The notes under the pieces are model-generated. The model did no database searches and was not told the origin of the DNA. It was given only the letters and a program-made list of their open reading frames with translations. Both the position numbers and the translations under genes were made by a program. 64,000 bases of DNA from JAFAGX01 sp963759875 (GTDB lineage: Bacteria > Acidobacteriota > Terriglobia > Terriglobales > Acidobacteriaceae): NCBI GenBank assembly GCA_963759875.1, contig CAVXBB010000005.1, positions 620,001 to 684,000 of the forward strand, read 5' to 3'. Shown piece after piece: positions 33,503 through 41,554 of the stretch (positions within the stretch are counted from its first letter, which is position 1; each line of letters begins with the position of its first letter).

Positions 33503-34420
33503 ATGAGCGGAGGGGCACTGGAGGAGATCGTGAGTCTCACGCCTATTGGCGAACCTCGCCAGAAAATTACTATTTCTTCCCTTCGAGAAAAGAAAGCTCA
33601 CCGCGAACCGATCACTTGCTTGACCGCTTACGACTACGCCACGGCGCGCTTAGTCGACGAGTCCGCAATTGATGTCATTCTCGTCGGCGACTCGCTCGCA
33701 CAAACCATGCTCGGCTACGACAACACGCTGACGGTCACGGTTGACGAGATGCTGCACCACACGCGAGCCGTGCGTCGCGGTGTCAAGCATGCTCTCCTGA
33801 TCGCCGACATGCCATTCGGCTCGTTTCACGTAACCACGGACGAAGCGCTTCGAAACGCCTCACGCTTTGTGAAAGAGGGAGGCGCCGAGGCGGTGAAGAT
33901 GGAGGGCGGCGAAAAGCGCGCTGACCTCATCCGGCGAGTCATCGATGCCGAAATTCCCGTCGCTGGTCACATCGGTCTCACTCCGCAATCGGTAAACGTG
34001 ATGAGCGGATACAAGGTCCAGGGCAAATCCCTGCAAGCTGTCGAGCAGCTCATGCGCGATGCTGTTGCCCTCGACCGCGCCGGCGTCGCATGTCTCTATG
34101 TTGAAGGCATTCCCCGCGAGGTCGCCTCGATGATCACCGCCGAAGTCGCTACCCCTACGATTGGCATCGGCGCAGGCCCAGAGTGTGATGGCCAAGTTCT
34201 TGTAATTCACGACATCTTGAATCTGACCTTCGGGCCACCAGCGAAGTTTGTGCGCCGATACGGCGATGCGGCCGCGCTCATCAGCGACGCGGTGCAAGCA
34301 TTCCGCACCGACGTACTCTCGCATCAGTATCCGTCCGACGGCGAGTCGTATCACCTTTCGAAGGACACGCAGCAAGCGCTCGAGGACGTGCTGGTGCGGA
34401 AACGCGGCATAAGGCGATAA
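33503..34420 (+). CDS. panB: 3-methyl-2-oxobutanoate hydroxymethyltransferase
   Basis: Pantothenate synthesis: transfers a one-carbon unit to alpha-ketoisovalerate to make ketopantoate. Intact, 305 residues. Motifs: ITCLTAYDYATARLVDESAI, VGDSLAQTMLGYDNTLTVTV, ADMPFGSFHVTTDEALRNAS, VKMEGGEKRADLIRRVIDAE, PVAGHIGLTPQSVN, TIGIGAGPECDGQVLVIHDI. Start ATG 33503 is chosen. GTG 33530, directly after GGAGGAG, is an alternative that would shorten the disordered N-terminus. It forms an operon with the lipoprotein gene and panC. Confidence 0.95.
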   Translation: MSGGALEEIVSLTPIGEPRQKITISSLREKKAHREPITCLTAYDYATARLVDESAIDVILVGDSLAQTMLGYDNTLTVTVDEMLHHTRAVRRGVKHALLIADMPFGSFHVTTDEALRNASRFVKEGGAEAVKMEGGEKRADLIRRVIDAEIPVAGHIGLTPQSVNVMSGYKVQGKSLQAVEQLMRDAVALDRAGVACLYVEGIPREVASMITAEVATPTIGIGAGPECDGQVLVIHDILNLTFGPPAKFVRRYGDAAALISDAVQAFRTDVLSHQYPSDGESYHLSKDTQQALEDVLVRKRGIRR

Positions 34421-34430
34421 TCAGACCGAA

Positions 34431-34874
34431 ATGAAAGTTTTAAGCCTTGGTCTTGCGGCAATGGCGCTTGCCATGCTGTGCGCTTGCTCTAAACCGCCGC
34501 AAACGACCGTACAGCAATCGCCCGAATCGCCGGAAACGCGCCTTCAACAGATTCCGCCTGCCGATCCTCAGAAGTACGATGAGCTGCGCGGTAGCAAAAC
34601 CTGGCGCAATCCTTACTTACTCGTTAAGCCGGATGGCCTGTGGCTGCTCGACCTGAGCAATAACGAGGAACGCCCTCTAAATCCGAATCAGGTTCTTGAT
34701 GTTCTCGCTGCGTTACCTGGTTCCGCTTGGCCTTACGGCAGAGTGGTCGCCGTGCAGGAAATCGGTGGCGGAAACTCTGATGCCGATCGCGTAGCGCTAA
34801 GAAAAAATCGTGCCATTCTGGCGGGCAGTCTCGAAGGAGCCAAGGTGCTTATCAATTGGATACCTGGCGCCTGA
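34431..34874 (+). CDS. Lipoprotein encoded between panB and panC
   Basis: 147 residues: signal MKVLSLGLAAMALAMLCACS with lipobox LCAC, a Pro/Gln linker, then a compact domain (DELRGSKTWRNPYLLVKPDG, NPNQVLDVLAALPGSAWPYG, NRAILAGSLEGAKVLINWIP). No known family recognised. It starts 10 bp after panB and ends 8 bp before panC, so it is firmly in the pantothenate operon. A link to the pathway is not obvious for an exported lipoprotein. Confidence 0.75.
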   Translation: MKVLSLGLAAMALAMLCACSKPPQTTVQQSPESPETRLQQIPPADPQKYDELRGSKTWRNPYLLVKPDGLWLLDLSNNEERPLNPNQVLDVLAALPGSAWPYGRVVAVQEIGGGNSDADRVALRKNRAILAGSLEGAKVLINWIPGA

Positions 34875-34882
34875 GTGCTCGT

Positions 34883-35749
34883 ATGAAGATTCGCACAACT
34901 GTCGAAGGAATGCGCGCCGCCTCACGAGTCGCTCGGTTGGGCGGTCTTCGCGTCGGTCTGGTTCCAACCATGGGCGCGCTGCATGAAGGACATCTTTCTC
35001 TGGTTCGGGCTGCCAAGGCCCAATGTGACGCGGTGGTCGTTTCCATCTTTGTTAATCCGCTGCAGTTTGGGCCAAACGAAGACCTAACCAACTATCCCCG
35101 CACTTTCGAAAGGGATTGCGAACTGCTCCAGAAAGAAGATGTCGATTTCGTCTTTGCCCCGTCGGTCGAGGAAGTTTATCCGCAGAACGCCACGACTTAC
35201 GTCACCGTCGACGGCTTGACTGACAAGCTCTGCGGCAGATCGCGCCCCGGTCATTTTCGCGGAGTCACCACAGTTGTGACCAAGCTCTTCAATATTGTGG
35301 AGCCCCATCTGGCGTTCTTCGGCCAGAAAGACGCCGCCCAGGTTGCCATTATTCGCCGCATGGTCCGGGACTTGAACTTTGGGATCGACATCATCGTCTG
35401 CCCCATCGTGCGCGAGCCCGACGGTCTCGCCATGAGTTCCCGCAATGGCTACCTTAACCCGCAGGAGCGCAAATCTGCTCTGGTGCTTTATCGCGCTCTG
35501 CAGGAAGTGCAACGGCAGTTTGAGAATGGCGGGCGCAACCCACAGGCTCTGATCGCATCAGGCAAGAAGGTCATGGCCGAAGAATCAGGCGTGCGATTGG
35601 ATTATTTCGAGATCGTCGATCCCGACACACTCGAAGCCATTAAAGCCATTGAGGGGCCAGCGCTTGTTGCCGTGGCTGCATTCCCAGGCACGACCCGCCT
35701 GATCGACAACTTGCTGCTCAGCCCGGACCATCACAATCAGACCACGTGA
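34883..35749 (+). CDS. panC: Pantothenate synthetase
   Basis: ATP-dependent condensation of pantoate and beta-alanine. Motifs: GLVPTMGALHEGHLSLVRAA (HxGH signature), VVSIFVNPLQFGPNEDLTNY, LCGRSRPGHFRGVTTVVTKL, FFGQKDAAQVAIIRRMVRDL, REPDGLAMSSRNGYLNPQER. The start ATG 34883 is at the conserved MKIRTTVEGMRA; an ATT/ATG-type start at 34856 would overlap the lipoprotein gene. Third gene of the pan operon; panD is not in the window. Confidence 0.96.
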   Translation: MKIRTTVEGMRAASRVARLGGLRVGLVPTMGALHEGHLSLVRAAKAQCDAVVVSIFVNPLQFGPNEDLTNYPRTFERDCELLQKEDVDFVFAPSVEEVYPQNATTYVTVDGLTDKLCGRSRPGHFRGVTTVVTKLFNIVEPHLAFFGQKDAAQVAIIRRMVRDLNFGIDIIVCPIVREPDGLAMSSRNGYLNPQERKSALVLYRALQEVQRQFENGGRNPQALIASGKKVMAEESGVRLDYFEIVDPDTLEAIKAIEGPALVAVAAFPGTTRLIDNLLLSPDHHNQTT

Positions 35750-35894
35750 ACTGCTTAGACATCGTACGATCTGATCTGGTCCATCCGCCTTATTTGCACT
35801 GTCCCACTGACGGTGACCTTTCGAGACTTGGGCAAGCGCCTGCCGATGCTCATGCTAGTACGATTCGGGCAATCCTGCGGGAGCGTGCTTTGCA

Positions 35895-37367
35895 ATGCGA
35901 ATTCAAGGGATATGTGCTCTGCTGGCGTTATTGAACTTATGCGCATGTGGCGGCTCGAGCAGCCCCTCCCCATCATCTAGTAATCCGGACCCTGCTTCCT
36001 CATCAGGCACAACGACGTCTTCGATCACCAAAGACGGTATCACCTGGATCTTCAGCCGGCCCGTGACATCCGGCCAGTTTGTCAATGGCGATTACTACGT
36101 GGTTGGGCCGGTTACGATTACCGGAATCGATCCTGCTCCCACGACCTCATCGCCGTACGAGAACGGCTCGGTACTGAATTTACCGACTGCAAATAGCAAA
36201 AGTGGCTTTGACTCGCGCCTCAACGATGGAACGGACGAATCGTGGTGGTTTGATGCATCGCTGCGATCATATCCGCCGATCAACTTGAAACCAGGAGACA
36301 CGCTGGTCTCCTCCATCAGCCTTCCCCAAATCCATTCCGTACCGGAAGTGATGCGGTCAACCGATATGAGCATAAGTCCCGTAGCATCTGTGTCGGTGCT
36401 AACGGTTCTTTCGAGCGCGCCTTTGGCCGATGCATTCCGCCCTTCGTACTGCGACAGAAAGCAGACGATCTATCATGCAAATTCAATACAGAGAAACCTC
36501 CTGCCCTCCCTTGCGCCACCCAATCCGTCCGGCACTCCGCCGCTCTCGCAATTCGAAACCTGGTACCGCCAGCCTTGGATCGACACCAACCCATTTCTTT
36601 TCGATGCCCCGGCTAATTACATGCCGAGCTATGGCCAGCACATCGCCTTCGCTGACTCATACGCTTCTCTGCTCCTCATGCTGAACTTTCCGGCCGATCA
36701 GAAAGTGAACCTTACAAATTATTTTGTGCAATATGGAATCGATCTGTACGGCTGCCTGCAGGCCGGTTATGGCTGGCCCGCATTCGGAGGGCACCGCAGT
36801 GGTCGCAAATTACCCATCGTGTTTGCCGGAATCCTGCTGAACGACGACGGCATGAAGAATGCTTCAACTACCTACCCGAACCAGTTCGGCGAGGACATGC
36901 AAACCGTCTACATCAACAAAATTCCCGGCGGTTATCAGCAGGCATGGCAGGGAGCAACTGTGATTTACGGAGGCCACTACGGCGTGAATGCCGACGGCAC
37001 GCCCGTCAGCGCGGGTTTGTACGGGCCATACGAACAACTGCAGCCGACGAATTGGCTGTTGCTCAACGGCAACGAACAGTTAGGGGAAGCATATCGCCGC
37101 TGCTGCACATCAGTCGCTTGGGTCGGCGAGGCACTCGCCATGCGCCTCCTCAATGCCGAAGGTGTTTGGAATTATTCCGCTTTCTTCGACTACACCGATC
37201 GCTGGATGACCGAGGACGATAGCCAAGCCGTCGCTCAAATCAAAGCCCAAACCGGGTTCGACTACAGCGCCAATTGGGAGCGCCAGGGACAAACTCGCTA
37301 CTGGCTGCAAGGAGAATTCCCCCAATATACATTCATCGATGACATGTGGAGCGCTTACCGCAAGTGA
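35895..37367 (+). CDS. Large lipoprotein of unknown function
   Basis: 490 residues. Signal MRIQGICALLALLNLCACGG with a lipobox-like LCAC, followed by a Ser/Pro-rich linker and a two-part exported domain. The first third is beta-rich (DGITWIFSRPVTSGQFVNGD). The rest looks alpha-helical with aromatic motifs (FETWYRQPWIDTNPFLFD, GYGWPAFGGHRSGRKLPIVF, EAYRRCCTSVAWVGEALAMR). The GYGWPAFGGH/GRKLPIVFAG stretch recalls helical-toroid polysaccharide-degrading enzymes, but I cannot assign a family. Its position next to the glycosidase block would fit a role in glycan handling. Confidence 0.7.
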   Translation: MRIQGICALLALLNLCACGGSSSPSPSSSNPDPASSSGTTTSSITKDGITWIFSRPVTSGQFVNGDYYVVGPVTITGIDPAPTTSSPYENGSVLNLPTANSKSGFDSRLNDGTDESWWFDASLRSYPPINLKPGDTLVSSISLPQIHSVPEVMRSTDMSISPVASVSVLTVLSSAPLADAFRPSYCDRKQTIYHANSIQRNLLPSLAPPNPSGTPPLSQFETWYRQPWIDTNPFLFDAPANYMPSYGQHIAFADSYASLLLMLNFPADQKVNLTNYFVQYGIDLYGCLQAGYGWPAFGGHRSGRKLPIVFAGILLNDDGMKNASTTYPNQFGEDMQTVYINKIPGGYQQAWQGATVIYGGHYGVNADGTPVSAGLYGPYEQLQPTNWLLLNGNEQLGEAYRRCCTSVAWVGEALAMRLLNAEGVWNYSAFFDYTDRWMTEDDSQAVAQIKAQTGFDYSANWERQGQTRYWLQGEFPQYTFIDDMWSAYRK

Positions 37368-37391
37368 GTGGAACCATCCGCGGCACAGTAG

Positions 37392-38069
37392 TTAGCTGGC
37401 AACTGCTCTGCGAAGCCGTGCTGGTCCTGAGACAAATGGATTCCCAGCAATCACATATCGCAGCGCAAGCGCCGCGGCCTTGGTAATGCCGATCCGAGGG
37501 GTGGTGAGTAACCGTGACACCCGAAAACCATCGTCACACATAAACAAATCCGAGCCGGAATCGCTCAGATTTTTTCCGTTGTCCCGAACGCGGGTAATCC
37601 CAAAAGCTTCCGCCAACCGCCCCGGCCCGCTGGTGAGCAATCGCAAATCACGCTGACCTTTAACATCAATCCCACGTGCCAGCGCCATTTCCTCGATTCC
37701 CTCTATCGGCTCCGCAGCTCGGAATAAAACTCCGCCAGCAACTCCGTCGGGGAGACAGGAAACGTTCAAACAATAATGATTGCCGTAGATGAAATAGACG
37801 TAAGCGCGTCCGGGAGGACCAAATAGAACGTCGTTGCGCGCAGTGCGCCCGGCGGCAGCATGCGCAGCAGAATCCTCAGCTCCGAGATAAGCTTCAACTT
37901 CTACGATCCGTGCCGTAAGCAAACGCCGGCCTTCCCTCCGCACCAGGACTTTGCCCAACAACTCACGGCTGACCACTCGCGGGTCGCGATCATAGAACGA
38001 TGCTGCTAGAGCATTCAGTGACTTGTTTCGGCTTTGGCGCAATGACGTCGTTTTCTTGTCACGGCTCAT
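37392..38069 (-). CDS. mpg: 3-methyladenine DNA glycosylase (AAG/MPG family)
   Basis: Base-excision repair of alkylated purines. Motifs: SFYDRDPRVVSRELLGKVLV, RIVEVEAYLGAEDSAAHAAA (catalytic Glu in VEVEAY), PGRAYVYFIYGNHYCLNV, LLTSGPGRLAEAFGI, PRIGITKAA. Start ATG 38069 overlaps the last codons of the upstream glycosidase-like gene (stop 38059-38061), suggesting translational coupling; an upstream start at 38123 is less likely. Its presence at the end of a sugar locus is probably incidental. Confidence 0.93.
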   Translation of the reverse strand: MSRDKKTTSLRQSRNKSLNALAASFYDRDPRVVSRELLGKVLVRREGRRLLTARIVEVEAYLGAEDSAAHAAAGRTARNDVLFGPPGRAYVYFIYGNHYCLNVSCLPDGVAGGVLFRAAEPIEGIEEMALARGIDVKGQRDLRLLTSGPGRLAEAFGITRVRDNGKNLSDSGSDLFMCDDGFRVSRLLTTPRIGITKAAALALRYVIAGNPFVSGPARLRRAVAS

Positions 38070-39948
38070 ACCAAAAGACTGCACCCTTCTCGATGGCCGG
38101 CAGGGTATAAGTGATTGAGCCATTTTCGACGGCGCCAGTCAATGTTTGCACCTCGCCAAGAAATGGCAGAAAAAAGCCTTTTCCCTTGGCCGCTGCAGAT
38201 ACTGTGACCTGCACTCCTGCTTGCGGCGTCTGAACCGGATTCACATGGCCCTGCAGGCCCGCAAAATTAGCAAAGAAGACATGCGGCTTGCCAGCGACAC
38301 TCGCAATAGAAGTCGCAAGCCAGCGCGAACCTGTCACGCGGATCGGCATATGCCCCGCCAGGCTATCCAGAAACTCGTGCTCCCTTTGCGGATCGTTAAC
38401 CGTAAAATCCTTTTCCACGGCTCGCATGTAATCCTTCCCCGGACAGTCACTAAATCGAACAATGTTGTTTGCATTACTTAGTCCGGTTCCATCCTCGCCG
38501 GTGATCACGAGTCGCTTGCCTTCCTCTACATACCTCTGCAGCGACAACTTCTCATTCGCGTCCAAGATGCGCGCGTCCGGAAGGATCAACGTGCTGCCGT
38601 GGAAATCGCCGAGGGTACGCGGCGTGACCACCTGAAATTCCAGGTGCTTCTGCATCAGCAATATGAGAATCCCCCGATATGAACTGATAAATTCGTCTGC
38701 GTGGTAATTCCGAGTTGCAGGAGAAAAATAAACGCCAATCGGGTTCATCGGCGTTCTTGGCGAATACAAAATTTTCTCGTGATCTTTGATCCAGGAAAAA
38801 ATCTGTTTGCGTGTCGCCAGGTCGTTGGAGCCTGCCATTACATGTCCCGGAGCGTCCCAGAAATTCGCACCCGCCATGACTTCCGACATCGCCAGGTTCA
38901 TCATCGACTCGCGGCGATCCACCTTCTTATCGCCATCCCACGAATAGTTCAGGATCCAGGTCGCCTTGCCTTGGGCAAACGCGCGAAAAGACTGCATGCC
39001 AACCTGATAGCTAAACCAGTCGAGCGGCGTGCGTGACGACGCCATGTGATCGCCTTCGCCATATTCATATTCATGTGCAATCGCATCCACCACAGGATAG
39101 AGGCTATAAACATCCGCGCCGACACGAACCGCTGCTTCCTCGATGCCAGGATAAATTTCAGGAATGGTCTTGATTCCCGGATTCACTGATTTGGCAGTTC
39201 GATCGATTTCCGCCATGAACTCGGTAATCGTCTGGATCCTGAAATCTACCCACTTGCGAAAATTCGGATCAGAAAAATCTCCCAGCTTCAGATCGTGTTT
39301 TGCATCCAAGGCAGTTTTTCTTTTGAATTCAGCCACCGTGTAATCGTCGAAGCTGGCCCAACTATTCTCCCAGCCCTCGAAGTGCGTCATCCAATACGGA
39401 ATGTCCACGTAGATTCCATCGATTCCTGTACCTGCGATCTGTCGCACCCGCTCCATGTAGATTTTGCGCCACTCCGGAGCATAGGGGCTGACCCAGACGT
39501 CCTCGTCCCCTTTCGCGATCCAAAACGCTGTCCCCCCTCCAAAGACGGCCGGTTCACCAGTAATTTTTCGTTGTAACCAGTCGGGATGATCTTTGGCGAG
39601 GGTATGTGCAGTCTCGTCGGCATTCGCGGTAATGCATTCCAAGCCCGCGATATACACGAACGCGCGGTTGCCAGCTGCATGCGCCTTCTCGGCCACAGCG
39701 CGGATCGCCTTCAGCTTTTCGTCTGGATTAAGAAAGCTCTCGTATCGGCCGGGAATGTCGTTATCGACTTCAATCCCGAGGACATTGCTGGCTGTCGCGT
39801 TCGCGACGATCTTGTCAGCGTTATCTGATTTCAGGCTGTACGCGCCAATGCGGACGTAGTTTGTCCAATTCCCCTCCGCAGGATTGGAACCCACCGCGGA
39901 ACTTAGCAGGTACAGCAAACAAATAATGAGCCATGGTTTAAGGCGCAC
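38059..39948 (-). CDS. Secreted putative glycoside hydrolase (TIM barrel plus beta-galactosidase-trimerisation-like domain)
   Basis: 629 residues, signal peptide MRLKPWLIICLLYLLSSAVG. The N-terminal barrel shows AAGNRAFVYIAGLECITANA, GIDGIYVDIPYWMTHFEGWE, PGIKTIPEIYPGIEEAAVRV. A middle domain (SSYRGILILLMQKHLEFQVV, STLILPDARILDANEKLSLQ, YVEEGKRLVITGEDGTGL) resembles the glutamine-amidotransferase-like trimerisation domain of GH42-type enzymes. A beta domain ends the protein. The catalytic acids cannot be fixed from sequence alone; DIPYW and PEIYP are candidates. It follows the Tat-exported protein by 39 bp, so probably the same operon. Confidence 0.75.
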   Translation of the reverse strand: MRLKPWLIICLLYLLSSAVGSNPAEGNWTNYVRIGAYSLKSDNADKIVANATASNVLGIEVDNDIPGRYESFLNPDEKLKAIRAVAEKAHAAGNRAFVYIAGLECITANADETAHTLAKDHPDWLQRKITGEPAVFGGGTAFWIAKGDEDVWVSPYAPEWRKIYMERVRQIAGTGIDGIYVDIPYWMTHFEGWENSWASFDDYTVAEFKRKTALDAKHDLKLGDFSDPNFRKWVDFRIQTITEFMAEIDRTAKSVNPGIKTIPEIYPGIEEAAVRVGADVYSLYPVVDAIAHEYEYGEGDHMASSRTPLDWFSYQVGMQSFRAFAQGKATWILNYSWDGDKKVDRRESMMNLAMSEVMAGANFWDAPGHVMAGSNDLATRKQIFSWIKDHEKILYSPRTPMNPIGVYFSPATRNYHADEFISSYRGILILLMQKHLEFQVVTPRTLGDFHGSTLILPDARILDANEKLSLQRYVEEGKRLVITGEDGTGLSNANNIVRFSDCPGKDYMRAVEKDFTVNDPQREHEFLDSLAGHMPIRVTGSRWLATSIASVAGKPHVFFANFAGLQGHVNPVQTPQAGVQVTVSAAAKGKGFFLPFLGEVQTLTGAVENGSITYTLPAIEKGAVFWYEP

Positions 39949-39987
39949 AAGGTCACCAATCCTGACGAGCTCAAGTTTGAACGAACT

Positions 39988-41553
39988 CTACCCCGCGGAT
40001 ACACCGCCGGTCTCATCGTTTTGATTGAGCCCAACTGTCGGGCGAAGTGTCAGGCTTCCATCTTGATTCATGGCTTGCCGGCAGGCCCAGCGCACTGGAT
40101 AGTGCTGCCCCTTTACCTTGATCTCAGCGACTAACTTCAGGCCCTTCCAGCTGGTGCCCTTGGGTAGCGGAAACTTCGCTTGCCGAACTTTGCCTGGAAG
40201 CGGGTAGCCGGGATCTAGACTTCCGCCGGCGAGAAGCTGTCCGTCTTTACCCACCACCGAAACTCGCAAAACGCCCGGTACGCCGGCAAGCCCATCATTA
40301 ACGAAACCGATGATTAAACCCGGGTACCCATCTTCTTCATAAGTCCAAACCCAGGAAGGACGCACACGGTATCCGACCCTCCGCGCTAAACCGTCGAGCG
40401 CTGTTGGGAACTGCTGGTAGTAGTTCAGAATCCGGTCCGCCTGAATCCGGTGCCAATTCCATAGCGAGAAGTAGCATGGACTCACATCCTCCACGTGATG
40501 AATCACATTGTCGGTGTAAGTTACGCCGTCATCAGTTTTGAGGCTCGAAGGAGAGCCGTCTGACATCCCAACTTCAACCGAAACGGCGACCCAGGGCGAG
40601 CGATTGCTCAACTCCTCGATCTGTTCATTCTCAATGAAGATGGTATCGGTCCGCAGCCAGTTGCCGCTTCGCACGGTGCGGTCCAGCAGTTCGGAGTTTC
40701 CGACTTTGCTGAAATCAGGCTGGGTATTGGTGACAAGCGGAGTCTTCTTCCACCTCTCCGTCTGGTACTCGAACATGTCTACGAAGGTTCTTTCCGCAGT
40801 GGTGGAATCAGGAAAAGGATTGTTAGGCAGCGGCCAGGTGTGACCCTCTCCCCAAAAACCGTACATGAATGTATCCACATACTCCACATCGGGACTGCCA
40901 TCGTACTCAGCCGCCAGCAAATCAACCAGTTCGCGAAATGCCACCTGAAATGCAGGATGGTCATAGCGCGGCTCATATCTGACGCGGTGTTGCCATTCAC
41001 CCAGTTTCACCATCGGAACTTTTTGCAGCAAGAAGTCGGGGAGGGCGGAGCCAGCGATATCCGGATTGCCCATCATCACGCGGAACCCCACTCGTTTCGA
41101 GTACTGGCGTGCCAGGTCGAATGTCAGTTTCCAATGTTCGCAAAAATCTAGTTTCCCCGGACGTTGTTGCACGTCTTTCCAGTTCACACGGATGTAGAGC
41201 TTCGAACCGAGAGGCAGTTTCACAAGATTCTCAAGCGACTGCGCCAAGGTCTCGCCATCTTTACGCGCTGGCCCAACTTCGTCACAGACGTAGGTGATCA
41301 GCCCCATACCGTAATTGGGTACGACGGCTTCCGAAGGAGTCGTCGCCATAACTACGTTCCAACTCGGATAGTCATCAGCGGAAAAAGGCCCTTGATACAG
41401 ACGGTCAGGAACCGGCGGGCCTGACCCAAATGGGTAACCATCAAAGTTGTGAACCGGAACCCGAGCCGATGAACTCGATCGGCCTATCCCGAGTAGAAAT
41501 GCTGTCGCACCGCCGGCTTTCAGGAATGTCCGTCTCTTCAGGTCGCGTTTCAA
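39988..41553 (-). CDS. Tat-exported putative glycoside hydrolase
   Basis: 521 residues with a twin-arginine signal (KRRTFLKAGGATAFLLGIG). The mature part looks like a beta-galactosidase/DUF4832-type TIM barrel: LPLGSKLYIRVNWKDVQQRP, KRVGFRVMMGNPDIAGSALP, VEYVDTFMYGFWGEGHTWPL, SPCYFSLWNWHRIQADRILN. A C-terminal beta-sandwich follows (GLIIGFVNDGLAGVPGVLRV). YGFWGEGH holds a plausible catalytic Glu. The start is TTG at 41553, one base after the stop of the TonB receptor gene, so the genes are tightly coupled. Confidence 0.75.
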   Translation of the reverse strand: MKRDLKRRTFLKAGGATAFLLGIGRSSSSARVPVHNFDGYPFGSGPPVPDRLYQGPFSADDYPSWNVVMATTPSEAVVPNYGMGLITYVCDEVGPARKDGETLAQSLENLVKLPLGSKLYIRVNWKDVQQRPGKLDFCEHWKLTFDLARQYSKRVGFRVMMGNPDIAGSALPDFLLQKVPMVKLGEWQHRVRYEPRYDHPAFQVAFRELVDLLAAEYDGSPDVEYVDTFMYGFWGEGHTWPLPNNPFPDSTTAERTFVDMFEYQTERWKKTPLVTNTQPDFSKVGNSELLDRTVRSGNWLRTDTIFIENEQIEELSNRSPWVAVSVEVGMSDGSPSSLKTDDGVTYTDNVIHHVEDVSPCYFSLWNWHRIQADRILNYYQQFPTALDGLARRVGYRVRPSWVWTYEEDGYPGLIIGFVNDGLAGVPGVLRVSVVGKDGQLLAGGSLDPGYPLPGKVRQAKFPLPKGTSWKGLKLVAEIKVKGQHYPVRWACRQAMNQDGSLTLRPTVGLNQNDETGGVSAG

Positions 41554-41554
41554 G

